64,000 nt of DNA from Ostreococcus lucimarinus CCE9901 (Eukaryota; Chlorophyta; Mamiellophyceae; Mamiellales; Bathycoccaceae). A program made the position numbers and the translations under genes. Positions 47,977-57,912 of the stretch are shown one piece after another. The DNA is taken from contig NC_009371.1 of NCBI RefSeq assembly GCF_000092065.1, positions 124,001-188,000 of the forward strand. Direction: 5' to 3'. The notes beneath the pieces were generated by a model. The model worked only from the letters and a program-made list of their open reading frames with translations. It was not told the DNA's origin and searched no databases. Each line of letters begins with the position of its first letter. Position 1 is the stretch's first letter.

Positions 47977-48653
47977 TTAATCGAGCGCGTCTAGATCGCG
48001 GTACGCCGCGTCGGAGACGCGACCGTCGGCGTCGAGCGCGCGCGCGGCTTTGTCTTTTTCGCGGTCGTCCACGCGCGGTTCCGGTGCGACGCCCGCGGAG
48101 ACGTCGTGCTCGACGCGTCTCGCGGGACGCCTCGCGGACGTCGTCGCGCGCGACGCGACCAATGGGAAGGCCTCCGCGCGCTTCAACGCGATCGCCGTCG
48201 GCGTGACGACGAGTTTGCCGGGTTCGTCGTCCGCGTCGTTCGCGTCGTCGACGTCGTCGCTTGGATGCTCGGAGTCGCGCGCGTCGACGTCCTCCTCCGG
48301 ATACGTCAAGTACGTCGGCGTCTCGTACGTCAACCCCAATCGATCCATCTCTCGTATCCTCTTCACCGCTCCCGGCGCGGTCAAATCGCTCACGTCATCT
48401 CCTCGATCGATCACCGCGTACGCTTTCGCGATGGCGAGCTCGGCGTCCTCGATCGCGCGTCGCGTCGCCGCGGCTTCGTTCACGCGCACCTTGTACCCGT
48501 GATGTTTGCTGCTCGACGTGCTCGCGAATTCCTGCGACCGAGACCGCGCGCGGTGAGAACGACGCGACGCGAAATAACGCCGCGCATGCGCGCATCGCTC
48601 GCGCCGCGCGCGCGACGCGTCGTCGACGACGCACCTCGTATTCCAACTCTAAC
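47977..48653 (-). CDS. Unknown acidic protein, 191 aa, apparently with a seven-codon first exon
   Basis: The long minus-strand frame down to 47977 (VRVNEAAATRRAIEDAELAI, DLTAPGAVKRIREMDRLG, LTYETPTYLTYPEEDVD) has no ATG at its 5' end. A consistent model joins exon 1 at 48633-48653 (MLELEYE, ending GAG before a gtgcgtcg donor identical in style to the other donors here) to exon 2 at 47977-48531, which begins GAATTC after a gtcgcag acceptor. The intron is 101 nt, phase 0, without ACTGAC; a TTCTCAC may serve as branch point. The protein is acidic, with no membrane segment. I do not recognise the family. Its start would lie 200 bp from the divergent GT4 gene. Confidence 0.45.
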
Positions 48654-48853
48654 ATTTCGAGCGTTTTCTCAAGCCTCGCGCGCGCGGCCCGTCTCACCGC
48701 CTTCGCGACGCGCCTTCGCGCCGCGCGCGCGCGCGACGCTCGACGCGGTTTTCGCCTCGCGCCTCCGCGTCGCCGAACGCGCGCGAATCGTCGCGACGCG
48801 CGCGTCGTGCGTCGCAAAGTGCCTCGCGCCGACGCGAAAACGCTCGTCACACC

Positions 48854-50035
48854 ATGCCTCGCCCTCGCGTCGCCGTCGTCGCCCTCGAATACGACCGAGA
48901 CGCGTTCAGCGGGAACGGGATACTGTGTCAAGGTCTGGCCCGCTCTTTGGCGGCGCACGCGGACGTCCTCGTGCTGTGCGCGCGCCCGAGAGGTTCGGGA
49001 CGGGAGGACGATGTCCCGGTGGTGACGCGCGGCGACGGTGCGACGACGACGGCGTACGTCGACGTCGACACGTGGCACCGACTCGACCGTCTCGGTCCGC
49101 ACGAGCAGTTCGCGCGCGGGTGCGCGTCGCGGGCGATTCGAGACGCGGTGGCGGCGTTCGGCGCGAGCGCGTGCGTGGGCGTCGATTTCAGCGCCGTCGC
49201 GGCGGCGACGAATTCTGGATTGTGTGGCGGCGACGTTCCGTTTATTTGGTCGCCATTTCGAATTTTTAGTCGGAGCGATTTCGATGGGCATCACGCGCTC
49301 GAGTGCGATGGCGTGCGAAGGAGCGATGGGGTGCTGGCGTTGTGCGCCAGCGACGCGGATTTCGTGACGGAGCGGCTCGGCGCGGCGGTTCGGCCGCTCG
49401 TCGTCCATCCACCGTTGAGGGAGAGCGTGTTGAAGATTGCGCGCGCGCGGCGCGGAGAGACTCGAAGACGGAAGTACTTGACGTGCGTCGTGCGCGTGAG
49501 CGAAGAGAAAGAGCCGCACAGGTTCGTCGAGCTGTGCGAGGAACTCGCGAGGCGAGGCGTTTTTGATTCCAAAGCTCTCTCGCCCGTGTTTTGCGCCAAC
49601 GCGAGCTTGTGTCAAACGAGCGCGTACGCACAAGATCTGAAGGCTCGCTTTCAAAAGTGTGCGCCCAGTGGTCGAGTGATTGAGCACTTTCTTTCGCCGG
49701 AAGAGTTGGGCGAATTGTTTAGCGAGACGATTTTGAACATTCACCCGCCGACACACGACGCCTTCGGGATGACAATCGTCGAAAGCGCAGCGTTTGGTGC
49801 GCCCTCCGTCGTACATCACGCGGGCGCGGTCGGAGCGAGTGAGTTATTACAGACCATTGGTGTGGACGTGGAAGCTCCGACGCGCGAGTTCGCTGATAAA
49901 ATCGAAGAAATTCTTCTCGACGCGCGCACGCGCGTCGTCGCCGAAAACGCCCACTCCAAAGCTTTGGAGTGGGACGAGGCCAGTTTTGGGCATGCGGTCT
50001 TCGACTTTTTGTTCAGTCACATTAGAAATCCGTAG
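48854..50035 (+). CDS. Glycosyltransferase family 4 (GT-B) enzyme
   Basis: 393 residues from the ATG at 48854. The N-terminal Rossmann-like half starts with VAVVALEYDRDAFSGNG, including the glycine-rich acceptor loop. The C-terminal half has YLTCVVRVSEEKEPHRFVEL, PSGRVIEHFLSPEELGEL and the donor-binding motif HPPTHDAFGMTIVESAAFG followed by APSVV (E-x7-E type). This is the GT4/GT1-like retaining transferase pattern. No signal peptide or membrane helix is visible, so it is presumably cytosolic; donor and acceptor cannot be predicted. Related enzymes make sucrose, sulfolipid or glycan precursors. Confidence 0.85.
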   Translation: MPRPRVAVVALEYDRDAFSGNGILCQGLARSLAAHADVLVLCARPRGSGREDDVPVVTRGDGATTTAYVDVDTWHRLDRLGPHEQFARGCASRAIRDAVAAFGASACVGVDFSAVAAATNSGLCGGDVPFIWSPFRIFSRSDFDGHHALECDGVRRSDGVLALCASDADFVTERLGAAVRPLVVHPPLRESVLKIARARRGETRRRKYLTCVVRVSEEKEPHRFVELCEELARRGVFDSKALSPVFCANASLCQTSAYAQDLKARFQKCAPSGRVIEHFLSPEELGELFSETILNIHPPTHDAFGMTIVESAAFGAPSVVHHAGAVGASELLQTIGVDVEAPTREFADKIEEILLDARTRVVAENAHSKALEWDEASFGHAVFDFLFSHIRNP

Positions 50036-50070
50036 TTCGTAGCGATTATGTAATACTAGCGCTGTGTAGC

Positions 50071-52692
50071 CTATCGCGCGTCGTTCCCGAATTCCTTCTC
50101 AAGCGCCTCGGGATGTTCAAGACACTGCAGGGCGTCCTTGTGTATGAAAAATTTAGTATCCGCCGAGTCTAAGAGTCCGCGCACGATTGTGGCGACTTGT
50201 GAGTGACAATGTTGCAAAGCACCTAACACTCTGCATGCTCCCACTCGAACGGCTTTGTCGGCGTCATCGGCGAACACGAAGATGTCTCCCACAAACTTCT
50301 TAGCCGTCTGATGGTCGTTAAAATCGCGTATCAACTGTGCAATGGTTTTCCCCAAGGCTAACAACGAACGAACACGAACCTGAGTACTTGAGGAAGTCGA
50401 GACTTGCTCTAAATATCTGGATGCGACGCGCTCGAGAAATTTTACTGCGTTTTGTCTGTCTGCCAAACATGCACATTTTTGCAAATGCAACATGGCGTCT
50501 CTCTTTTGCCGGCAAAAGACAGACGACGTTTTTTCGAATGACATCGAACATATCACGTCTATCACTCGCTTTGAACGATTTTCTAGTGATAACCAGCGCG
50601 TCAAGAATGTTTGCAACGCACTTTCTTCGGATTGCTCATCTGTCAGGGATTCCACAAACTCGCCAATTTCATCATTATACGAAATTGGCTCACTCAATGA
50701 ATTTTGAACGGCGAAACACGTGGCGGCTATATCGGCAAGCTGCGCCGTCATTTCACCCGGTCTCCATCGCATCCAATCGAGCAAAGCGTCCAGAACTGGA
50801 GCGATATTTGTGACAAAATCCGCCTTATTCAGTGTCTCATCGCCGCGTGATCGCAAGTACAAGATGAATGGTACCATGAAGTCTTTGACTGTAAGAAGTG
50901 AATCCAATGATGCATCACACGTCGCTGGGTCGATTTGTTGGGCGAGACATTCCGATATTTCAGCAACCAGTTGCGTACCGCGAAGAAGGCAAAAAAGCGC
51001 CGTGAGTGTATTTGCCCGGAACGAACGTAGTGGTACGTTACGGTCGACGATGAGACGAAATATCTCCGATGCCTCAACTTCATCCTTTGGAGTGCATGCC
51101 ATCAACATCTCGCCAGTTACGTCGATGGAAGACATTCCGCACACACAAAAGTACATAGTCTGAATTTTCACACATGCTTCAAGTTTCTTGAACTTTCGCG
51201 TCGCCATGCTAGCCTTATTCTGCTGACGAAGAATCTCTAAACATGACGCAAGGATACTTTCGACGCAATTTAGGACGCCACTTGAATCATCTAGCTTGTC
51301 ACATGAATCCAATCGAAACATAGTCTTCTCCAGACTTTCTGAAATGAACGCAACATCATCCAAGTTGAGTGCATGTGTGACGCCATGCTGCTTTCTTCTA
51401 GAGAGAAATTTTTCGCATACACACAAAGCAACCATGTGCAAAGTAAACTCGGAGTTTACGTGCAGCATCGTCGGTTCAACCCACGTCCTACGCGTCGAGG
51501 GCGCGTGAATCATCAATATTTCCATCAAATATTCCGCATCGCGCCAAACAAGACTCTTGGTCAAAGTATCTAGCAACATCTTGATGATTGAATCGACGAA
51601 CGGGGCAACGCGATCGCCGACGTGTTCGACGATGAGCGCGCACGCGCGGAGACGCCGTCCAAGGATGTCTTTGTCATCCGTGCGCCACAGCTGATCGTTT
51701 AACATGCACTGAATCATTCGTTCTAAGGTATAGTGCGTCACTGATGCAAACCCTTCATTCATAGTTTTTGTCAAGTGCGCTTTGTTCACGTAATCGATGT
51801 GCGCAAAAGGATTTCTTTTCCCGACGGCACTCACAAACATCGCGCACAGCAAAGCTGCATCCGCTTCTCTTACGGTGAAAAGCCCAGAATATATGCGTCT
51901 AACGAAGCACATGGAGACGCTACAGGACACGGCGTGTCGTACTGTGCACTTTTCATCTAAGCTCAAGCGTAACATATCACGAGCATATGCCTCGTGCACG
52001 CGCAAATCGCACAACTTCAACATCGCGGCGGTGGCCAACTCCCCGCACTGAATCGCCGCACACGCGCGGATTTTGCTGAAGCGATGACTCAAACAGAGCG
52101 TGTGGATCGTCCAAAACAGTTTCTCGAGCACTCGTATCCACTCGCTACGTCTAAAAAGTTCATTTTGAATCGCGCTCCACGCCCCGCACCACACCGCGAC
52201 TGCGACGACTTTCGAATCCTCGCTCCGCGCGTACTTTTCGAAATCCTTCACCAACTCCAGAGCGCCTTCCAACTTTCCCGTTTCATCAAAAAATTGAATT
52301 CGTCTCGCAATGTCGAACATCTCTTTCATCTCGTCCTCGATCTGTGTGTCGAGAAACAACTCTTTCGTGACGTCGTCGATCTCGGCTCGGTCAAACGCGT
52401 CGTCCGCCGCTTTGACCAAACCCGACAACACCGCCATTCTCTCGCGTTGCTGTAGTGCCTCCATCGCGATGATGAACGCGTTGTAAAGAGTCGCGATCGT
52501 GCCATCGAGCACGGCGCGCACGATCGCGTCTCGCGCGAGCGCGAGCGCGGTTTCTTTCGACGCGGCCTCGAGGACGGCGGCGCGCTCCGCGCGCGCCGAG
52601 GACGCAACACCGGCGACGTCGCGCGAAGTGAAAGGATCGAGAAACCACCGGTCAGGGGCGTCATCGTCATCATTTGCGTCGTTTTGGGGCAT
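50071..52692 (-). CDS. Large helical-repeat (HEAT/ARM-like) protein of unknown function, 873 aa
   Basis: Start taken at the ATG at 52692 (MPQNDANDDDD); codons further upstream in frame lack ATG. The protein is almost entirely helical, with Leu/Ala/Cys-rich repeats spaced by ~40 residues (for example MEALQQRERMAVLSGLVKAA, KIRACAAIQCGELATAAML, TQVRVRSLLALGKTIAQLI, KAVRVGACRVLGALQHC). That fits HEAT or armadillo solenoids used as scaffolds. I compared it mentally with condensin CAP-G and the dynein assembly factor DNAAF5 and found no convincing motif match. It sits in a lower-GC stretch than its neighbours. It ends 35 bp from the convergent GT4 gene. Confidence 0.75.
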   Translation of the reverse strand: MPQNDANDDDDAPDRWFLDPFTSRDVAGVASSARAERAAVLEAASKETALALARDAIVRAVLDGTIATLYNAFIIAMEALQQRERMAVLSGLVKAADDAFDRAEIDDVTKELFLDTQIEDEMKEMFDIARRIQFFDETGKLEGALELVKDFEKYARSEDSKVVAVAVWCGAWSAIQNELFRRSEWIRVLEKLFWTIHTLCLSHRFSKIRACAAIQCGELATAAMLKLCDLRVHEAYARDMLRLSLDEKCTVRHAVSCSVSMCFVRRIYSGLFTVREADAALLCAMFVSAVGKRNPFAHIDYVNKAHLTKTMNEGFASVTHYTLERMIQCMLNDQLWRTDDKDILGRRLRACALIVEHVGDRVAPFVDSIIKMLLDTLTKSLVWRDAEYLMEILMIHAPSTRRTWVEPTMLHVNSEFTLHMVALCVCEKFLSRRKQHGVTHALNLDDVAFISESLEKTMFRLDSCDKLDDSSGVLNCVESILASCLEILRQQNKASMATRKFKKLEACVKIQTMYFCVCGMSSIDVTGEMLMACTPKDEVEASEIFRLIVDRNVPLRSFRANTLTALFCLLRGTQLVAEISECLAQQIDPATCDASLDSLLTVKDFMVPFILYLRSRGDETLNKADFVTNIAPVLDALLDWMRWRPGEMTAQLADIAATCFAVQNSLSEPISYNDEIGEFVESLTDEQSEESALQTFLTRWLSLENRSKRVIDVICSMSFEKTSSVFCRQKRDAMLHLQKCACLADRQNAVKFLERVASRYLEQVSTSSSTQVRVRSLLALGKTIAQLIRDFNDHQTAKKFVGDIFVFADDADKAVRVGACRVLGALQHCHSQVATIVRGLLDSADTKFFIHKDALQCLEHPEALEKEFGNDAR

Positions 52693-52797
52693 GGTTTTGG
52701 ACGAAACGATCGGTCGAGCGTCGAGGTGTGACAACGCCGGCGGCGTTTTCGTTTCGTTCTCGCGAAACGACGCTCACATTATCTAAGTCTATGGAAT

Positions 52798-55149
52798 CTA
52801 TGGGTCTACACGCGCGACCGCGCGCAAGATGGCGCTCGCCTTGAGCTCTATTTCCTCCCACTCCGACACTGGATCACTGAGAATGGTGATCGCGCCTCCC
52901 GCGCCGATCCACTGCTCGTCGCCGCGCGAGAGCACGCTTCGGATGACGATGTTCAGATCGAAGGCGCGCGAAAGCGAAAAGAATCCGATCGAACCGCTGT
53001 AAACCATCCGCGGACCGGTTTCCAAGGCGTCGATGATTTCCATAGTACGTATTTTTGGCGCACCTGTCATACTACCGCCCGGATAGGTGGCGCGGACGAC
53101 ATGCATCGGGGTGACGTCGTCGCGTCGGCGACCTCGAACCGTGCTGACGAGTTGGTGCACTGTGGCGTAGGATTCAATTTGCATCAATCCTGGGACCTCG
53201 ACAGTGCCCACGTCGCACACGCGCGCGAGATCGTTTCGCAACAAGTCAACGATCATCAAATTTTCTGCACGGTCCTTGACGTTGCGCTCGAGGGCGAGCG
53301 CGGCGGCGCGGTCTGCGGCGCCGCCGAGCGGTTCGAGACGCTTGCACGTGCCTTTAATCGGCTTCGCCTCGAGCGCACCCTCGGTGGTGTGGCGTAAAAA
53401 CCGTTCGGGGGAGCAACATGAAATCACCAACGGGTGTTCGTCGCCGCCAATGCTCAGAAGCGCGGCATAAGGCGCGGCGTTACTACGGCGAAGCTCAGAA
53501 TAGAGCCGGCGCGGCTCCGCGCGCGAACCAGTTCGGCGCAACATGTTCGTCAAACACACTTCGTACGTTTCCCCCGCCTCGATGGCGTCTTGACTTGCTT
53601 TGATGTCCGATATGTACTCATCGCGATCGCGGCGCCACTTGAAACCGGTCTTCTCGAGTAACTCGGTCGATGACATCGGCGGCGAGGTCGTCGGCGGCGA
53701 ATCCGAAGCCTCGACGGTCTCCGTCGCCAGGCGCGAGACCTCGCGAGTCGTCGCCGCGACCCACGATTGCGTCGCATCGCGTCCGCGAGCGTCGTCTTCT
53801 TCGTAAACACCCACGATGTACGCCTGGCGCTCGACGTGATCGAACGCGACGAAGCGATCGGCCAAGAAGAACGCCGCGTCCGGGAGCGGCGAATCGTACT
53901 TCGGCGGAAGCGAATCGCACTCGTCGCGCAATTCATAGCCTAAATACCCCACAAAACCACCTTGGAAATCGAACGGCAACGCCGCGGCGTCCGATTCGTT
54001 GAGCGTTCTTCTCTGAAGCTCGTCGTCGAGCCAAGACACGAATCCACGCTCGAGCGTCGTCGTTGTTGAGGCTTCGCCGTCAAAAATCTCAATCGACCCC
54101 GCGGCGCGTCGACGCGTCGACGCGCCGCCCACGCGCCAACACACCTTTCCGTTATCTTCGACCGTGTCCGCGTCGCGCTCGGGCGCGGACGCGAGATTAT
54201 ATCGCACGCGTCGCCACATCGACCCCCCACGCGCGCCCATAAAGCTAAACCGCCCCTTGGACTCGTCCGCGGAATCGAGCCAAAAGCAGTCGCGCGCCAC
54301 GTCGCCCGCGTCGCCTTCGACGCCGCCAAACAAACTCCAAAATATGCCCTCCGTCGTGAACGCGCTCGACGACGCGACATCCAAACTATTAAACTCTAAT
54401 CGCACGCGCGATCGCGCTGTCATCGGGATCGACGCGCGCGTCGTCGGCTCGTCCGCCGCGCCCAGCGAGCGAGGAATCGCTTCGCCGCTCGGCGGCGCCC
54501 GCCCTCGCGTCTTCCACCACCGGTCGCTGATCGCCATAAAATTCGCATAGATCTTATCCCCGTACGTCGTGCTCACGCTTTCCGGGTGAAACTGCACGCC
54601 GAATCGCGGCAACTCGCGATGATCGATCGCCATAATCGTCCCGTCGTCCTCCGCCCACGCGCGCGCTCGATACTCCTCTCCGCACGCCGTCACCGCCAAC
54701 GAGTGATACCGCGTCGCCACGAACCCGGCGTCCCCTCCCGACGGCACGCCATCAAACAGCGCGCTCTCACCGTCGTGTCGCACCCCGCACACGCGTCCGT
54801 GCACCGCTCCGCGCGGATTCCGTTCCGCGACGCCGCCGGCCGCGAGCGCCGCGAGCGCCTGGTGCCCCAAACACACCCCGAAGATCGGCATCTCGCGCGC
54901 TTCCGCCGCGTTCGACCGCACGAGCGCGTCGCCGACGCCCAAATCGCTCGCCCGACCCGGCGTCCCGGGCCCCGGCCCGATCACGACGCGCGTCACCGTC
55001 GTTCGCAGCGCCGCTCGAAGCTCCGAAAAGTGCACCTCGTCGTTCTTAATCACCCACGGCATCGCGCCCTCGCACCGCGCGATCACGTGCGCCAGGATTT
55101 CGGCGTACGAATCGTAGTTGTTGATCAGCAGCGCGCGCGCGGGCGCCAT
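52798..55149 (-). CDS. ADCS: Aminodeoxychorismate synthase (fused PabA-PabB)
   Basis: 783 residues from the ATG at 55149. The N-terminal glutamine amidotransferase has LLINNYDSYAEIL, VVIGPGPGTPG, the nucleophile motif FGVCLGHQ (Cys93) and FHPES (catalytic His/Glu). The C-terminal PabB domain has FQGGFVGYLGYEL, AGETYEVCLTNMLRR, LEAKPIKGTCKR, DRAENLMIVDLLRNDL, TYPGGSMTGAPKIRTMEIID and YSGSIGFFS. It converts chorismate and glutamine to aminodeoxychorismate, the first step to p-aminobenzoate for folate. Plant ADCS is plastidic, but no transit peptide is visible: translation starts directly in the amidotransferase, and no in-frame ATG lies upstream before a stop. Divergent from the nucleotide-sugar transporter gene (236 bp). 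Confidence 0.93.
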   Translation of the reverse strand: MAPARALLINNYDSYAEILAHVIARCEGAMPWVIKNDEVHFSELRAALRTTVTRVVIGPGPGTPGRASDLGVGDALVRSNAAEAREMPIFGVCLGHQALAALAAGGVAERNPRGAVHGRVCGVRHDGESALFDGVPSGGDAGFVATRYHSLAVTACGEEYRARAWAEDDGTIMAIDHRELPRFGVQFHPESVSTTYGDKIYANFMAISDRWWKTRGRAPPSGEAIPRSLGAADEPTTRASIPMTARSRVRLEFNSLDVASSSAFTTEGIFWSLFGGVEGDAGDVARDCFWLDSADESKGRFSFMGARGGSMWRRVRYNLASAPERDADTVEDNGKVCWRVGGASTRRRAAGSIEIFDGEASTTTTLERGFVSWLDDELQRRTLNESDAAALPFDFQGGFVGYLGYELRDECDSLPPKYDSPLPDAAFFLADRFVAFDHVERQAYIVGVYEEDDARGRDATQSWVAATTREVSRLATETVEASDSPPTTSPPMSSTELLEKTGFKWRRDRDEYISDIKASQDAIEAGETYEVCLTNMLRRTGSRAEPRRLYSELRRSNAAPYAALLSIGGDEHPLVISCCSPERFLRHTTEGALEAKPIKGTCKRLEPLGGAADRAAALALERNVKDRAENLMIVDLLRNDLARVCDVGTVEVPGLMQIESYATVHQLVSTVRGRRRDDVTPMHVVRATYPGGSMTGAPKIRTMEIIDALETGPRMVYSGSIGFFSLSRAFDLNIVIRSVLSRGDEQWIGAGGAITILSDPVSEWEEIELKASAILRAVARVDP

Positions 55150-55385
55150 GGCGCCGCGCGCGCGACGGTGTGACGCGCGGACGTCGCCTCCGGGAGGTCG
55201 ACCGACGCGCCGAGCGACGGCGCGCCGCGCGCCACACCGTCGCGCCGGCGCCCGCTCGACGCGCGCGCGAAGACCGCGAGACGCGCGACGCGCGCGCGGT
55301 CGCGACGCGCGGCGCGCGCGACGACGCGCGTCGACGCGCGAAAAGGTTATCCAACGCGGCGACGATCGGTGCGACGAACGCGAAA

Positions 55386-56354
55386 ATGTCCGGCGACGAC
55401 GCGAAGCGCGCGAGCGACGCGGCGAGCGCGCGCGATAAGTTGCTGTGGATCATCATCTACTCCCTGTGCTCGTCGACGATGCTGGTGATCAATAAGCTCG
55501 CGGTGGGCGCGAACGGGCTGCCGACGGTGGTGGCGGGCGCGCAGCTCGCGGTGTCGGCGGCGGTGGTCGTCGTGATGGAATTCGCGGGCGCGGGAGTGTT
55601 GGGACCGTTTGAGAAGAAGCGGATCGTGCCGTTCGTGCTGTACACGACGATGTTCGCCATGGGGTTGTTTTCGAACATGAAGGCGCTGATGCTGACAAAC
55701 GTCGGGGCGGTGATTTCGGCGAGGTGCTGCCTGCCGCTCATCGTGTGCTCGATCGAGTGGTTTTTCATGAATCGAGCGTTCCCGAACGCTCGAAGCGTGA
55801 TGTCGCTCATGGGAGTCGTGGTTTCGGCCGGGATTTACATCGCGAACGATACCGGGGTGGACATTCAAGGCGGGGCGGGGATGTTTTGGTTGCTCGTGTG
55901 GTGGCTGTTGCTCGCGGTGCAGATGACGTACGGAAAACACCTGACGGAGAACATCGCGATGACGCAGTGGGAGCGAGTGTTTTACACGAACGCCATGGCT
56001 ATCCCGCCGACTATAGTTCTTTATTACGCCACCGGGGAAAACGAGCTCGAGATGGAGGATGGCGAAGGGGCGATGTTTTATTTGATTTTGAGTTGCGTCG
56101 TCGGCGTGGCGATTTCGTACAGCGGGTGGAAGTGCAGAAGCGTCATCACGGCGACGACCTTCACGCTCGTGGGGGTGCTGAATAAGATGGCCACGATCAC
56201 ATTCACCATCATCGTCTGGCCTAAAGATTTCTCGGTGGTTAAAACGCTCGCTTTAATCGCGAGCGTGGGGTTCGGTTTGCTCTACACGGAGGCGCCGCTG
56301 CGCAAGCCCAAGGTCGCGGGCGCAGGAACTTCGCCGCTTGGGATTAAGCACTAG
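55386..56354 (+). CDS. Nucleotide-sugar transporter, GDP-mannose (VRG4/GONST)-like
   Basis: 322 residues from the ATG at 55386 with about ten membrane helices. Drug/metabolite-transporter superfamily features of the GDP-sugar branch: SLCSSTMLVINKLAV near the start, the GLFSNMKALMLTNVGAVISA helix pair, TYGKHLTENIAMTQWERVFY and, in the second half, SYSGWKCRSVITATTFTLVG followed by LNKMATI (the GALN-like nucleotide-binding motif of GDP-mannose transporters appears here as GVLN). It would import GDP-sugars into the Golgi in exchange for GMP. The basic C-terminus (LRKPKVAG, IKH) may carry a retrieval signal. The exact nucleotide sugar is uncertain. Confidence 0.82.
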   Translation: MSGDDAKRASDAASARDKLLWIIIYSLCSSTMLVINKLAVGANGLPTVVAGAQLAVSAAVVVVMEFAGAGVLGPFEKKRIVPFVLYTTMFAMGLFSNMKALMLTNVGAVISARCCLPLIVCSIEWFFMNRAFPNARSVMSLMGVVVSAGIYIANDTGVDIQGGAGMFWLLVWWLLLAVQMTYGKHLTENIAMTQWERVFYTNAMAIPPTIVLYYATGENELEMEDGEGAMFYLILSCVVGVAISYSGWKCRSVITATTFTLVGVLNKMATITFTIIVWPKDFSVVKTLALIASVGFGLLYTEAPLRKPKVAGAGTSPLGIKH

Positions 56355-56483
56355 ATACGTTCGCGTTGGTTCATATTGTAGCATTTTCACTTTAATTGCA
56401 ACGTTCGTCCATTCGTATAAAGAAGTGTGAAAAGTTGAGCGGAGTTACTACGAACGAAGCGTCGTGGGAACTCGCCGTGGGAC

Positions 56484-57645
56484 CTAGTCTTCCTCATCGA
56501 CGTCTTGCCCCGTTTGCGCGGATTCGTCCATGTCCGACGTCCATAAAGTGAGGTTATCTCGCAACAACTGCATGATGAGCGTGCTATCTTTGTACGACTC
56601 TTCACCGAGAGTATCGAGCTCGCTGATGGCCTCGTCGAACGCCTTCTTCGCCATTTGGCACGCGCGCTCCGGGGCGTTCAAGATTTCATAGTAGAAGACG
56701 GAAAAGTTGAGCGCCAAGCCGAGCCGTATCGGGTGCGTCGACGCGAGTTCGGCTTCGGCGGTTTGCTCGGCACTCTTGTACGCCAAGAGCGTCTCCTCCG
56801 CAGCCTCCTTGCGTTCCGATCCACCCTTGAACTCGGCGAGATAACGCCAGTAATCGCCCTTCATCTTTTTGTAAAAAACCTTCGATTCGCCCGCGGAGCA
56901 TCGATCCTCCAGATGGTTCTTGAGTAAATCCAAAATCCGCGTGCAGATGTCCGTGAGTTCCTTCTCAACGTTCGCCTTGTATGCGGCGATCAACTTGCAC
57001 TTATCGCTCTCCTTCGAGTGCTTCGCTTCCTCCTTAGTTTCGATCGAACTCACGATGCGCCACGACGCGCGTCGCGCGCCGATGACATTCTTAAACGCGA
57101 CGCTCAGCAAGTTTCGCTCTTCGACGCTCAACTCTTCTTCGCTCGACTTGAGCGTCACCTCGCTCATGTAATCCATCATCTCTTCATACCTATTTCGTTT
57201 CGAAACGGAAAAAGTCAGTCCTCTCGCTCCCCGCGCGCGCGTCGTCGTCGTCGTCGTCGTCGTCCTCGCGTCCGACCCCTCGCGCCTCGACCCACCGCGC
57301 GCGTCCCTCGTCGCGCGCGCGTCGACGCGCGCCCCACGTCTCGCCCCGCCGTCGTCCCTCGCCCGTCGTCGCGCCGGATCGCCGCCTCGTCCCCTTCGTC
57401 CCGATCGCGCGTCTCCCGATCCCGTCCTCGCGCGCCCATCGCGTTCGCTGCCCCCGATCGCCCGTCCCGAGTCCCGCGCCGCGTCCCATCGCGTCGCGTC
57501 CGCGCGCGTCCGCGCGTCGCGCGCGCGTCCGCGCGTCCGTCGCGTCGCCTCGCGTCGCCTCGCACCGCTCCGCCTGCTCCGCGAGCTTCGCCTTGTACAC
57601 GAGATCTTCGCGCTTGAGCGCGCTCAGATCCTCCTTTTCGCTCAT
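56484..57645 (-). CDS. 14-3-3 protein, two exons, 261 aa
   Basis: Exon 1 is 57566-57645 and exon 2 is 56484-57189. The intron 57190-57565 has donor gtgcgagg, acceptor aaatag and ACTGAC at 57219-57214, 24 nt before the acceptor. The junction lies inside the Arg codon of [11 protein letters not shown], the invariant helix A-B sequence. The rest is classical: [48 protein letters not shown], and [14 protein letters not shown] with an acidic tail. Phosphopeptide-binding Lys, Arg and Tyr positions are all kept. These dimeric adaptors bind phosphoserine partners, for example nitrate reductase and H+-ATPase in plants. Divergent from the RCC2-like gene. Confidence 0.95.
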
Positions 57646-57845
57646 CGCGCGCCGATCGCGATGTGACGCGTCGCGGCGCGGCGGTCGGCGCGATCGCGCG
57701 ATCGAGCGCGCGCGCGTGTGCGCTCGCCGCGCGCGCGATCGGGGTCAACGTGACAGGGCATCCGACGCTTTTTCCGCGCGGTCGGTCGTCGTGTGCGCAA
57801 ACAGTGAGACACGTCGTCGGCGCGTCACTGTTGCCGCCAATAGTG

Positions 57846-57855
57846 TTTATATACC
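57846..57855 (+). promoter_or_regulatory. TATA-like element upstream of the RCC2-like gene
   Basis: TTTATATACC lies 58-67 bp upstream of the ATG at 57913, within an AT-rich patch (57840-57912) that contrasts with the surrounding CpG-rich DNA. Position and sequence fit a TATA box for the plus-strand gene. Confidence 0.4.
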
Positions 57856-57912
57856 GTCATTGTAGTTATTATATTATCTCAGAGTTCATATAAAGACGAT
57901 ACGTATACATAG

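Noticed and set aside
50071-52692. DNAAF5 (dynein assembly factor) identity for the helical-repeat protein
   Set aside because: Only general HEAT similarity; such algae are thought to lack flagella, so there is no support.
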